Below are positions 8,118-16,307 of a DNA stretch of 64,000 nucleotides, piece by piece (position 1 is the first letter of the stretch; the number at the start of each line of letters is the position of its first letter). Origin of the DNA: Streptomyces koelreuteriae (GTDB taxonomy: Bacteria > Actinomycetota > Actinomycetes > Streptomycetales > Streptomycetaceae); the NCBI RefSeq assembly GCF_018604545.1, contig NZ_CP075896.1:2852001-2916000 (forward strand), given 5' to 3'. A program made the position numbers and the translations under genes. The notes beneath the pieces were generated by a model. The model had not been told where the DNA came from. It searched no databases and was given only the letters and a program-made list of their open reading frames with translations.

Positions 8118-9329
8118 ATGCAGGTGATCCAGTCGACCAAGCTCGCCAACGTCTGTTACGAGATCCGGGGCCCGGTGCTCGAGGAGGCGATGCGCCTGGA
8201 AGCAGCAGGTCACCGCATCCTCAAGCTCAACACCGGCAACCCGGCGGCGTTCGGCTTCGAATGCCCGCCCGAGATCCTGGAGGACGTCCTCCGGAACGTC
8301 TCCTCGGCCCACGGATACGGAGACGCCAAGGGGCTGCTGGCCGCACGCCGCGCGGTCGTCATGCACAACCAGACCCTCGGCATCGAGACGGACGTCGAGC
8401 ACGTCTTCATCGGCAACGGCGTCTCCGAGCTGATCGTGATGGCGATGCAGGCGCTGCTCGACGACGGCGACGAGGTCCTCGTCCCCGCGCCGGACTACCC
8501 GCTGTGGACCGCCGCCGTCTCCCTGTCCGGCGGCACGGCCGTGCACTACCGGTGCGACGAGCAGGCCGACTGGATGCCGGATCTGGCCGACATCGAGCGC
8601 AAGGTCACCGACCGCACCAAGGCGATCGTGATCATCAACCCGAACAACCCGACCGGGGCCGTCTACGACGAGGCGATGATCAAGGGGCTCACCGACATCG
8701 CCCGCCGCCACAACCTGCTGGTCTGCTCGGACGAGATCTACGACAAGATCCTCTACGACGAGGCCACGCACACCCCGACCGCCGCCGTCGCCCCCGACCT
8801 GCTCACCCTCACCTTCAACGGCATGTCGAAGGCGTACCGGGTCGCCGGCTACCGCGTCGGCTGGATGTCGATCTCCGGGCCGCGCGCCCACGCCGACTCC
8901 TACATCGAGGGCCTGACGATCCTCGCGAACATGCGGCTGTGCGCGAACATGCCGGGACAGCACGGCGTGGTCGCGGCGCTCAGCGGACGGCAGACGATCA
9001 ACGACCTGGTCCTGCCGGGCGGCCGGCTGCGCGAGCAGCGCGACGTGGCGTACGAGCTGCTGACCCAGATCCCGGGCGTGACCTGTGTGAAGCCGAAGGG
9101 CGCGCTGTATCTCTTCCCGCGTCTCGACCCCAAGGTCTTCAAGATCAAGGACGACCGGCGCATGGTCCTGGACCTGCTGCGGCGCGAGAAGATCATGGTC
9201 GTCCAGGGCACCGGCTTCAACTGGCCCGAGCCGGACCACTTCCGGGTGGTGACCCTGCCGTCGGTGGGCGACCTGCGGGACGCGATGGGCCGGATCGGGC
9301 ACTTCCTGGACGGCTACAGCCAGCCCTGA
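8118..9329 (+). CDS. PLP-dependent aminotransferase, alanine transaminase (AlaA)-like
   Basis: A 403-residue class I/II fold-type I aminotransferase. The pattern LNTGNPAAFGF near the start, INPNNPTGAVY in the middle, and FNGMSKAYRVAGYRVGW with the PLP lysine match the AlaA/AspC subfamily, which makes alanine from pyruvate and glutamate. Length and motifs are those of E. coli AlaA rather than classical aspartate transaminases. The ATG at 8118 was chosen because the family alignment begins there, and the in-frame extension upstream is low-quality sequence. It is monocistronic; the next gene is more than 100 bases away. Confidence 0.88.
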   Translation: MQVIQSTKLANVCYEIRGPVLEEAMRLEAAGHRILKLNTGNPAAFGFECPPEILEDVLRNVSSAHGYGDAKGLLAARRAVVMHNQTLGIETDVEHVFIGNGVSELIVMAMQALLDDGDEVLVPAPDYPLWTAAVSLSGGTAVHYRCDEQADWMPDLADIERKVTDRTKAIVIINPNNPTGAVYDEAMIKGLTDIARRHNLLVCSDEIYDKILYDEATHTPTAAVAPDLLTLTFNGMSKAYRVAGYRVGWMSISGPRAHADSYIEGLTILANMRLCANMPGQHGVVAALSGRQTINDLVLPGGRLREQRDVAYELLTQIPGVTCVKPKGALYLFPRLDPKVFKIKDDRRMVLDLLRREKIMVVQGTGFNWPEPDHFRVVTLPSVGDLRDAMGRIGHFLDGYSQP

Positions 9330-9389
9330 CCGAAGAGACCCCGCTCACACTGCGTGTGCGGGCGGTCCGGTTTTGTGAACAACTCAACT

Positions 9390-9404
9390 TTAGACGAAAT
9401 CTAA
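9390..9404. promoter_or_regulatory. Short inverted repeat upstream of the 9443 gene
   Basis: TTAGA and TCTAA flank a CGAAA spacer, about 40 bases before the ATG at 9443. It sits in an unusually AT-rich 40-bp patch that probably holds the promoter (AAGCTAGGAT follows). It could bind a regulator of the MarR/ArsR size class; no regulator gene is adjacent. Confidence 0.3.
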
Positions 9405-9442
9405 GCTAGGATGGCTTCCTGAAGCACTCAGGAGGCCGTCCC

Positions 9443-9859
9443 ATGTACGAACCGATCCGCGCCAAGTCGGTCCACAGCACGATGGCCGGCACCACCGCCG
9501 ACTTCCCCCACCGCTCGCGTGAGGAAGAGCTGGACATCCAGCTCGCCGGCCATCTCGCCGCGCTCCTCGCCGTCACGGACGAACTCCGCGCGGCAGCGCC
9601 CTCGGCCGACCTGGACGCCTCGGCGGAACGGCTCACGGAGCAGGTGGCCCGGCTGCGGGGTGGGCGTACGCCGACCCGGGCGTCCCGGGGGCGCCGCGAG
9701 CGGAGTGCGGTGGCGCTCCATCGGCGGGCGCATGCCCTGGCGGGGCGGGCGTTGGTTGTCGCCGCGTCCCGGGCTGATACGGCTGCGGCGATTCTGGCCG
9801 CCGAGCAGATGGATGTGCACTCGGCGGCCCTCGATCCGCGCGAGCTCGCCTCCCACTGA
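9443..9859 (+). CDS. Small conserved-type hypothetical protein
   Basis: A 138-residue protein I do not recognise. It is alanine- and arginine-rich and predicted largely helical, with no signal peptide or membrane segment. A charged N-terminal part (HRSREEELDIQLAGHLAALL) leads into an Arg-rich middle (about residues 74-90) and an Ala-rich helix at the end. AGGAGG lies 8 bases before the ATG, codon usage is typical of the region, and a candidate operator lies just upstream, so it is a real gene. A small nucleic-acid-binding or protein-binding role is possible but only inferred from its charge. Confidence 0.7.
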   Translation: MYEPIRAKSVHSTMAGTTADFPHRSREEELDIQLAGHLAALLAVTDELRAAAPSADLDASAERLTEQVARLRGGRTPTRASRGRRERSAVALHRRAHALAGRALVVAASRADTAAAILAAEQMDVHSAALDPRELASH

Positions 9860-9941
9860 GCCTGTTTAACGGGCTCCCTTGAACGGCCCCGGTCCGCGCG
9901 CACCCGCAGCGACGCGCGGGCCGGGTGCCACAGTTTGTGAG

Positions 9942-10001
9942 TGGGTGCGGGTTGAGTTGGGCTGGTCGCGCAGTTCCCCGCGCCCCTTGGGGACGTCCCC
10001 C
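9942..10001. repeat. Streptomyces interspersed intergenic repeat
   Basis: The stretch beginning GGGTGCGGGTTGAGTTGG, with the GGTCGCGCAGTTCCCCGCG core and ending in the palindrome GGGGACGTCCCC, resembles a short sequence I recall as scattered between genes in many Streptomyces chromosomes. It lies between two convergent genes and may fold at transcript ends. Confidence 0.5.
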
Positions 10002-10018
10002 TAACGGCATCGCAAGAA

Positions 10019-11752
10019 CTAGCGCCTCACGTAGGTCTCCGCCGATGCCGTCGAGTTCTCGTGCAGGGCGTCGCCCGGCCACGTCACCGTGTAGGTCGTG
10101 TCGCCGTAGGTGCGGGGGATGTCGTTGATGGTGAAGGTGCCGTCGGCGGCGGCGGTCACCGAGGAGAGGGTGCCCCTGCCGAGGCGGTCCTCGCGTACGA
10201 CCTTGAGCACGGCTCGGTCCGCGAGGGGCTTGCCCTGGGCGGTGAACTTGCCGGTGATCTCGATGCCGTCGGAGAGGTTCGCCTCCTCCGGTGCCGTGAG
10301 GGCGATGGCGGTGGGGGCCTTGGCGACGGTCACCGTGTGGGTGATGTCCGTGGCCGGGCGGTGGGTCAGGTCGCCGAGGTAGGAGACGGTGTAGGTGGCC
10401 TCGCCGAGGCGGTCGGGCTCGTCGAGGACCGTGAAGGTGCCGTCCGCCTTGACGGTGGCGGTGCCCAGGTCATGGGTGCCGCTCGCGTCGGTGCGGGTCG
10501 CCTTGACCTTCAGCGGCTCGGCGGGCGCGGGCCCGTCGTGCTCCAGCTTGCCGCGCACGGCCAGCGGCTCGCCCGCCACGGCCTGGCCGGGGCTGTGGGT
10601 GAGGCCGCCGGTGAAGCGGGCGTCGTACTGGACGGCGGGCGGCTTGATGATGTGCAGCCAGTACTGGCCGCCGGACGCGTTGGTGGTGACCGCGAACAGC
10701 CGGGAGCCGTCCGCCGACCACTTCATGCCGCGCGGCACGACGCGGTCGCCGTCGAGGCTGCCCTCGAAGACGAACTCCAGCGGGGTGGTGGAGTCGCCCG
10801 GGTCGGCGGGCTGCACCAGCAGGTCGGGCACGGAACCCGTGGCGGAGGCTCCGCGGGCGATGTACTTGCCGTCGCCGCTGAAGGCGACCGCGCTGGCGGT
10901 GGCCCCCTCGGGCAGGGCCCGGTAGCCGGTCGCCGCGTCCGAGAGGTCGCCGGTGTTCAGCAGCCGGGTGCCCGCCGTGGCGTCGGCCAGGGCGACCTTG
11001 CCGCCGTCGGCGGAGAACGCCAGGTCCTTGAGGTTCAGGGCGCCGTTGCCCTGGCCGTCGGCGAAGCGCCGCGCGGCGTTGCGCACGAGGGCGCCGTCGC
11101 TGGTGTCGTACACGGCGAGGAAGGGGTCGGCCGCCTTCGCGTTGAGCGGCTGGCCCATGAGCATGCGGTCCCCGGCTCCGGCCTCCAGCAGCAGATCGCC
11201 GCTGTCGTTCCAGCCGGTGCGGGTGTGGGTGCCGTTCACGATCCCGTCGAGGTGGGTCTCGGCGGTGGCGCACTGGGAGGTCGAGGACGCGTAGGGCGTC
11301 GTGAAATAGGTCTGGCCGCCGGACTGGGCGACCTCCCGGCCGCAGGTGTCGGTGCTGACGGAGGCGACGGTGGTGCGCTGGTAGGTGGTGGTGTCGAAGG
11401 CCTCGATACGGTCGCGCAGCCCCGCGTAGAGCGTGTTGCCGTCGGCGCTGACCGCGAGGCCCGAGACATGGGCCTGGTTGGTGGTGAGCGTCGTCAGGCG
11501 CTCGCCCCCGAAGGTGTAGACGGCGATGGTGCCGGAGTTGAGGTAGTAGCCGACGTTGCTGTCGGCGACGAAGACGCGCTGGTGGACGTTGTCGACGGCC
11601 AGCGCCGAGTACGACGAGATCGGCAACTTGGCCACGGCGTCGGAGGCCGCCGCGTGCGCCGCGGGTGCGGCGGCGACGGTCAGGCCGGTCCCCGCGAGTA
11701 ACGCGGCGGACAGCGTGGCGGCGAGCCGTCTGGAACGGTGTGCGGTATTCAA
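10019..11752 (-). CDS. Secreted beta-propeller protein with C-terminal Ig-like repeats
   Basis: A 577-residue extracellular protein of unknown role. A signal peptide (SRRLAATLSAALLAGTGLTV, cleavage near AAHA) precedes WD40/YncE-like repeats at about residues 40-370 that contain phrases such as LAVSADGNTLYAGL and AFSADGGKVALA. Two Ig-like domains at about residues 380-575 share the pattern TYTVSYLGD / TYTVTWPGD. The TTG at 11752 is chosen because GGGGGG lies upstream and the signal peptide then begins normally; an ATG 60 bases further out is the alternative. The propeller plus Ig plan suggests binding or cell-surface display rather than catalysis. It is monocistronic. Confidence 0.75.
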   Translation of the reverse strand: MNTAHRSRRLAATLSAALLAGTGLTVAAAPAAHAAASDAVAKLPISSYSALAVDNVHQRVFVADSNVGYYLNSGTIAVYTFGGERLTTLTTNQAHVSGLAVSADGNTLYAGLRDRIEAFDTTTYQRTTVASVSTDTCGREVAQSGGQTYFTTPYASSTSQCATAETHLDGIVNGTHTRTGWNDSGDLLLEAGAGDRMLMGQPLNAKAADPFLAVYDTSDGALVRNAARRFADGQGNGALNLKDLAFSADGGKVALADATAGTRLLNTGDLSDAATGYRALPEGATASAVAFSGDGKYIARGASATGSVPDLLVQPADPGDSTTPLEFVFEGSLDGDRVVPRGMKWSADGSRLFAVTTNASGGQYWLHIIKPPAVQYDARFTGGLTHSPGQAVAGEPLAVRGKLEHDGPAPAEPLKVKATRTDASGTHDLGTATVKADGTFTVLDEPDRLGEATYTVSYLGDLTHRPATDITHTVTVAKAPTAIALTAPEEANLSDGIEITGKFTAQGKPLADRAVLKVVREDRLGRGTLSSVTAAADGTFTINDIPRTYGDTTYTVTWPGDALHENSTASAETYVRR

Positions 11753-11862
11753 CTGTGCCCCCCACAGACTGTTTTGAGAGCCCCACCGGGACCGGTGAGG
11801 CGCCTGAAGCATGAAACAGCCGTGAAGATTCGGTGAGCAAGGGGGCGCGACGGGAACGACGA

Positions 11863-11900
11863 AGGCAGGGGCTCGCACGCCGTTGTGCGAACCCCTGCCT
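11863..11900. terminator. Long hairpin downstream of pckG
   Basis: A 16-bp stem with one mismatch pairs 11863-11878 with 11885-11900, around a six-base loop (GCAGGGG on the left arm, CCCCTGC on the right). It lies about 90 bases beyond the pckG stop. A second, looser inverted repeat (CCGCGGCCGG at 11916-11925 and its complement at 11963-11972) sits in between. Confidence 0.65.
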
Positions 11901-11989
11901 CCGGTCCTGCTGGCACCGCGGCCGGCCGTGACGATGTTGCTGGTCAGGGCACTCTCGGTAGACCGGCCGCGGAGTCTTGGGGGTGGGTG

Positions 11990-13819
11990 TCAGCCCAGGC
12001 GCTTCACCAGCGCGCGGTACTCGTCCCACAGCTCCTTCGGCGTGTGGTCGCCGAAGGTGTTGAGGTGCTCGGGGACCAGGGCGGCCTCCTCGCGCCAGAC
12101 CTCCTTGTCGACCGTGAGCAGGAAGTCCAGGTCGGCGTCGGACAGCTCGAGGCCGTCCGTGTCGAGGGCGCCCTTCGCCGGCAGGACGCCGATCGGCGAC
12201 TCGACACCCTCGGCCGAGCCGTCCAGGCGGCCCACGATCCACTTCAGGACACGGGCGTTCTCACCGAAGCCGGGCCACACGAACTTGCCCTGGTCGTCCT
12301 TGCGGAACCAGTTGACGTAGTAGATCTTCGGCAGCTTGGACTGGTCCTTGTCCTTGGCCACGTCGATCCAGTGGGCCATGTAGTCGCCCATGTTGTAGCC
12401 GCAGAACGGCAGCATCGCGAACGGGTCGCGGCGCAGCTCGCCGACCTTGCCCTCGGCGGCGGCGGTCTTCTCGGAGGCCACGTTGGCGCCGAGGAAGACG
12501 CCGTGGTTCCAGTCGAAGGACTCCGTCACCAGCGGTACGGCGGTGGCGCGGCGGCCGCCGAAGAGGATCGCCGAGATCGGCACGCCCTTGGGGTCCTCCC
12601 ACTCGGGCGCGATGATCGGGCACTGCGAGGCCGGGACGGTGAAGCGGGCGTTGGGGTGCGCGGCCGGGACGCCCGACTCCGGGGTCCAGTCGTTGCCCTT
12701 CCAGTCCGTCAGGTGGGCCGGAGTCTCCTCCGTCATGCCCTCCCACCAGATGTCGTTGTCGTCGGTGAGGGCGACGTTGGTGAAGACGGAGTTGCCCCAC
12801 AGCGTCTTCATCGCGTTGGCGTTGGTGTGCTCGCCGGTGCCGGGGGCGACACCGAAGAAGCCGGCCTCGGGGTTGATGGCGTAGAGCCGGCCGTCCTCGC
12901 CGAAGCGCATCCAGGCGATGTCGTCGCCGATGGTCTCGACCGTCCAGCCGGGGACGGTCGGCTCCAGCATGGCGAGGTTGGTCTTGCCGCAGGCGCTCGG
13001 GAAGGCCGCTGCGACGTACTTGGCCTCGCCGCGCGGCGGGGTGAGCTTCAGGACGAGCATGTGCTCGGCCAGCCAGCCCTCGTCACGCGCCATCACGGAG
13101 GCGATGCGCAGGGCGTAGCACTTCTTGCCGAGCAGGGCGTTGCCGCCGTAGCCGGAGCCGTAGGACCAGATCTCGCGGTCCTCGGGGAAGTGCGAGATGT
13201 ACTTGGTCTGGTTGCAGGGCCAGGGGACGTCCTCCTGGCCGGGCTCCAGCGGGGCGCCCAGGGTGTGCACGGCCTTGACGAAGAAGCCGTCGGAGCCGAG
13301 CTCGTCCAGGACCGCCTGGCCCATGCGCGTCATCGTGCGCATGGCGACGGCGACGTAGGCCGAGTCGGTGATCTCGACGCCGAGCGCGGAGAGCGGCGAG
13401 CCGAGCGGGCCCATGCAGAAGGGCACGACGTACAGCGTGCGGCCGCGCATCGAGCCGCGGAACAGGCCGCCCTGACCCCCGGAGCCCTGGAAGATCTCCC
13501 GCATCTCGGCGGGGGCCTTCCAGTGGTTGGTCGGGCCCGCGTCCTCCTCCTTCTCGGAGCAGATGAACGTCCGGTCCTCCACGCGGGCGACGTCGGTGGG
13601 GTCGGAGGCCGCGTAGTAGGAGTGGGGGCGCTTGATCGGGTCGAGTTTCCGGAAGGTGCCCTTCTGGACGAGCTCCTCGCACAGGCGCTCGTACTCGGCC
13701 TCGGATCCGTCACACCAGACCACGTTGTCCGGCTGGGTCAGCTCGGCGATCTCGTTCACCCACGAGATCAGCCCCTGGTGAGTGGTGGGGACGGTGGGAG
13801 CCGCGATGTCGCGCGCCAC
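11990..13819 (-). CDS. pckG: Phosphoenolpyruvate carboxykinase (GTP)
   Basis: A 609-residue GTP-dependent PEPCK, which converts oxaloacetate to PEP, CO2 and GDP in gluconeogenesis and anaplerotic balance. The P-loop-like motif [12 protein letters not shown] near residue 275 contains the active-site cysteine of the GTP class. The [18 protein letters not shown] segment near residue 65 and the FWLNWFRK-like [10 protein letters not shown] segment are also characteristic. The GTG at 13819 is chosen because AGGAG lies six bases upstream and gives the usual family length; longer in-frame starts add an unrelated tail. It is a monocistronic gene with a 328-bp leader region. Confidence 0.97.
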   Translation of the reverse strand: MARDIAAPTVPTTHQGLISWVNEIAELTQPDNVVWCDGSEAEYERLCEELVQKGTFRKLDPIKRPHSYYAASDPTDVARVEDRTFICSEKEEDAGPTNHWKAPAEMREIFQGSGGQGGLFRGSMRGRTLYVVPFCMGPLGSPLSALGVEITDSAYVAVAMRTMTRMGQAVLDELGSDGFFVKAVHTLGAPLEPGQEDVPWPCNQTKYISHFPEDREIWSYGSGYGGNALLGKKCYALRIASVMARDEGWLAEHMLVLKLTPPRGEAKYVAAAFPSACGKTNLAMLEPTVPGWTVETIGDDIAWMRFGEDGRLYAINPEAGFFGVAPGTGEHTNANAMKTLWGNSVFTNVALTDDNDIWWEGMTEETPAHLTDWKGNDWTPESGVPAAHPNARFTVPASQCPIIAPEWEDPKGVPISAILFGGRRATAVPLVTESFDWNHGVFLGANVASEKTAAAEGKVGELRRDPFAMLPFCGYNMGDYMAHWIDVAKDKDQSKLPKIYYVNWFRKDDQGKFVWPGFGENARVLKWIVGRLDGSAEGVESPIGVLPAKGALDTDGLELSDADLDFLLTVDKEVWREEAALVPEHLNTFGDHTPKELWDEYRALVKRLG

Positions 13820-14147
13820 GATTGCTCCTAAATGAGGGTTTTTTGTTGATGTGGAGGCCCCGTGGGGGCTGCGACCCGGATGCTTCACGGTGCAACTTGG
13901 CGCTCATCCGGTGCCGACCGCACTCATTTGATCATCCGACGTCCGCGCCCATCTGTCCAGAGGAGCGCACAGGTGAGCAACGTGAGGATCGCCACGGTTT
14001 CTCGGGGACGCTTTGCGTGCACGTTGGGTTCACATGACCGTCCGTTTGCGTAACCATCGTTCGGGGGCGGTGAGAGGATGGCCACTCTTCATCGGCCAAA
14101 CGACCGGGCTGATGGGTCACTTACGCTTCCGTAGCTACCATTCGGCC
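13820..14147. other. 328-bp divergent intergenic region, pckG / hemolysin III
   Basis: No convincing gene. On the pckG side a GCCCC/GGGGC hairpin (about 13856-13869) and an A/T run (13838-13845) lie in the presumed leader. The middle part carries the scattered AT-rich stretches expected for promoters (around 13921-13935). The plus-strand end carries the hemolysin III promoter candidate described separately. Confidence 0.5.
14122..14141 (+). promoter_or_regulatory. Candidate leaderless promoter of the hemolysin III gene
   Basis: TACCAT at 14136-14141 has -10 character and lies seven bases before the ATG at 14148, which has no Shine-Dalgarno. An inverted repeat TACG-CTTC-CGTA (14122-14133) overlaps the promoter spacer and could be an operator for the TetR protein encoded two genes on. 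Confidence 0.4.
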
Positions 14148-14861
14148 ATGACTGCGTTCGTCCCCGACGCGCCCTCGGATACGCCGGCCGATGGCCGTGG
14201 CCCGGTGGCTCTCTCCCTGCCGCACCCGGTGAAGCCCAAGCTGCGCGGCTGGCTGCACCTCGGCATGTTTCCGGCCGTGCTCGTCGCGGGCCTGGTCCTG
14301 ACCGCCCTCGCCGACTCCTCCAGAGGGCGCATCGCCTGCGGTATCTACGTGCTGACGGCGTGCCTGCTGTTCGGCGTGAGCGCGCTGTACCACCGGGGCA
14401 ACTGGAGTCCGCGCATGGACGGCGTTCTGCGCCGCCTGGATCACGCCAACATCTTCCTGATCATCGCGGGCACGTACACACCGCTGACCATGCTGCTCCT
14501 GCCCGGGGCGAAGGGGCAGTGGCTGCTGTGGGGCGTCTGGGCCGCGGCGGCGGCCGGGATCATCTTCCGCGTCTTCTGGGTGGGCGCCCCGCGCTGGCTC
14601 TACACCCCCTGTTACATCGCGATGGGCTGGGCGGCCGTCTTCTATCTGCCGGACTTCATGCGGACCGGCGGGATCGCCGTCCTCGTCCTGGTCATCGTCG
14701 GCGGACTGCTCTACAGCGCGGGCGGCGTGGTCTACGGCATAAAGAGGCCCAACCCGTCACCGCGCTGGTTCGGCTTCCACGAGGTGTTCCACTCCTTCAC
14801 CCTGGCGGCCTTCATCACGCACTACGTGGGGATCTCGCTGGTGGCGTACCAGCACGCGTAG
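14148..14861 (+). CDS. Hemolysin III / PAQR-family membrane protein (YqfA-like)
   Basis: A 237-residue seven-helix membrane protein of the hemolysin III (HlyIII/PAQR) family. After a hydrophilic start of about 35 residues come clear hydrophobic segments. The family's metal-site residues can be seen as Ser/His in GVSALYHRG, Asp in RRLDHANIFLIIAG and the terminal His pair in WFGFHEVFHSFT and FITHYVG. Bacterial members are often called hemolysins, but most have an unproven membrane-homeostasis role. The ATG at 14148 has no Shine-Dalgarno and may be leaderless. The TetR gene follows after 34 bases and could be co-transcribed. Confidence 0.88.
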   Translation: MTAFVPDAPSDTPADGRGPVALSLPHPVKPKLRGWLHLGMFPAVLVAGLVLTALADSSRGRIACGIYVLTACLLFGVSALYHRGNWSPRMDGVLRRLDHANIFLIIAGTYTPLTMLLLPGAKGQWLLWGVWAAAAAGIIFRVFWVGAPRWLYTPCYIAMGWAAVFYLPDFMRTGGIAVLVLVIVGGLLYSAGGVVYGIKRPNPSPRWFGFHEVFHSFTLAAFITHYVGISLVAYQHA

Positions 14862-14885
14862 ACAGTGCATGCCTTTTGACAGTTA

Positions 14886-14902
14886 CCGTCATGTCATGAC
14901 GG
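14886..14902. promoter_or_regulatory. 17-bp perfect palindrome over the tetR start codon
   Basis: CCGTCATG-T-CATGACGG has 8-bp arms around one central base and contains the ATG at 14896. TACCGT at 14884-14889 would act as -10 for a leaderless message, and TAGACA at 14859-14864 is a possible -35 with a long 19-base spacer. The geometry suits autorepression by a TetR dimer. Confidence 0.55.
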
Positions 14903-15522
14903 CCCCACGCACCACCCCCGACGACCGGCCCCCGCCGGGGCTCCGGGAGCGGAAGAAGATCAAGACCCGCCGGGCGATCCGCGGCGCGACCTACGCGCTG
15001 ATCGAGGAGCAGGGCTACGACGCCACGACGATCGAGCAGATCGCCGACCGTGCCGAGGTGTCGCCGTCGACGGTGTTCCGCTACTTCCCGACCAAAGAGG
15101 ACATCGTCGTCACCGACGCGTGGGACCCGCTGACGACGGCGGAGCTGCGGGCCCGCCCGGAGGACGAGTCGTGGGCCGACGTCCTCAGGCATGTGATGCG
15201 CAAGGCACTCGACCAGAGCCTCGCCGAGGAGCCCGAGGTGACCCGGCTGCGGGCCCGGCTCGGGGTCGAGGTGCCCGCGGTCCGGGCCCGCATGCTCGAG
15301 AGCACCGCGGCGACCGCCCTGCTGCTGCGCGAGGCCCTCGCCGAGCGCTCCGGGCTCGACCCGGACGGCCCGGAGCTGCGCGTCTTCGCCATGTCCGTGA
15401 TGGGCGGGCTGATGGAGGTCTCCCACTACTGGGCCGAGACCGGCCACCGGGACGACATCCGCGACCTCGTCGACCGCGCCCTGGACGTCCTGGAACACGG
15501 CCTGCCCGCCGGAAAACCCTGA
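14896..15522 (+). CDS. TetR-family transcriptional regulator
   Basis: A 208-residue regulator. The N-terminal HTH spans about residues 22-68 (TRRAIRGATYALIEEQGYD, then TTIEQIADRAEVSPSTVFRY), followed by a helical ligand-binding domain. YFPTKEDIV closes the HTH as in the AcyR/TetR-C subgroup. The ATG at 14896 lies inside a perfect palindrome and has no Shine-Dalgarno; an ATG at 14869 is the alternative. The gene sits immediately downstream of the hemolysin III homologue, which is therefore a candidate target along with its own promoter. Confidence 0.88.
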   Translation: MTAPRTTPDDRPPPGLRERKKIKTRRAIRGATYALIEEQGYDATTIEQIADRAEVSPSTVFRYFPTKEDIVVTDAWDPLTTAELRARPEDESWADVLRHVMRKALDQSLAEEPEVTRLRARLGVEVPAVRARMLESTAATALLLREALAERSGLDPDGPELRVFAMSVMGGLMEVSHYWAETGHRDDIRDLVDRALDVLEHGLPAGKP

Positions 15523-15555
15523 GGCCGCGGCCCCTCGTCATGTCATCCTGACCGG

Positions 15556-16287
15556 GTGAACGGTCCCGAGATCCACGTCGAGTTCGCCCCCGAGCTGCAG
15601 GTGTTCGTCCCCCGGGCCCGGCCCACGGGCACCGTCCCGACCGCCACCGACGGCGTCGCCGGCCTCGGCCATGTCGTCGAGTCGCTGGGCGTGCCGCTGA
15701 CCGAGGTGGGCGCCCTGGTCGTGGACGGCCGCGAGGTGCCCGTCTCCTACGTGCCGGCGGCCGGCGAGTCCGTGACCGTACGGACCGTCGCGCGCCCCCA
15801 GAAGGTGCCGGGCGCTCCCCTGCGCTTCCTCCTCGATGTGCACCTCGGCACGCTGGCCCGCCGGCTGCGGCTGCTCGGCGTGGACACGGCCTATGAGTCG
15901 ACCGACATCGGCGACCCGGCGCTGGCCGCTCTCTCGGCGGCGGAGCAGCGGGTCATGCTGAGCCGGGACCGGGGGCTGCTGCGGCGCCGCGAGCTGTGGG
16001 CGGGGGCGTTCGTCTACAGCACCCGACCCGAGGAACAGCTCCGGGACGTCCTGGACCGGTTCCGCCCCGAGCTGCTTCCCTGGACGCGCTGCACCGCCTG
16101 CAACGGGCTGCTCCGCAAGGCGAGCAAGGACGAGGTCGCCGATCAGCTGAAGCGCGGGACGCATGCGACGTACGACGTGTTCGCGCAGTGCGGTGCGTGT
16201 GGGCGGGCCTATTGGAAGGGCGCGCACCACGAGCAGCTGGAGGCCATCGTGGAACGCGCCCTGGCGGAGTCAGACGGTCAGGGCTGA
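15556..16287 (+). CDS. Mut7-C domain protein with N-terminal ubiquitin-like domain
   Basis: A 243-residue cytoplasmic protein with two parts. Residues 1-85 resemble the Mut7-C ubiquitin-like (beta-grasp) domain. Residues 90-240 are a Mut7-C PIN-like nuclease domain with the FLLDVHLGTLARRLRLLG start, an SRDRGLLRR acidic/basic segment, and a zinc ribbon built from CTAC (about residue 178) and CGAC (about residue 217). Family members are presumed RNases, but activity is mostly undemonstrated. The GTG start lies 33 bases after the tetR stop with only a GGG stretch as ribosome site. Confidence 0.85.
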   Translation: MNGPEIHVEFAPELQVFVPRARPTGTVPTATDGVAGLGHVVESLGVPLTEVGALVVDGREVPVSYVPAAGESVTVRTVARPQKVPGAPLRFLLDVHLGTLARRLRLLGVDTAYESTDIGDPALAALSAAEQRVMLSRDRGLLRRRELWAGAFVYSTRPEEQLRDVLDRFRPELLPWTRCTACNGLLRKASKDEVADQLKRGTHATYDVFAQCGACGRAYWKGAHHEQLEAIVERALAESDGQG

Positions 16288-16307
16288 GCCCTCAGCCGCT
16301 CAGCCCC

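Noticed and set aside
11885..13831. 648-residue open frame antisense to pckG
   Set aside because: pckG on the other strand carries intact PEPCK motifs; the antisense translation shows none.
13820..14147. Possible small leader peptide or riboswitch before pckG
   Set aside because: Short frames with a GGAG-like site exist but none has convincing codon bias; no recognised riboswitch core.
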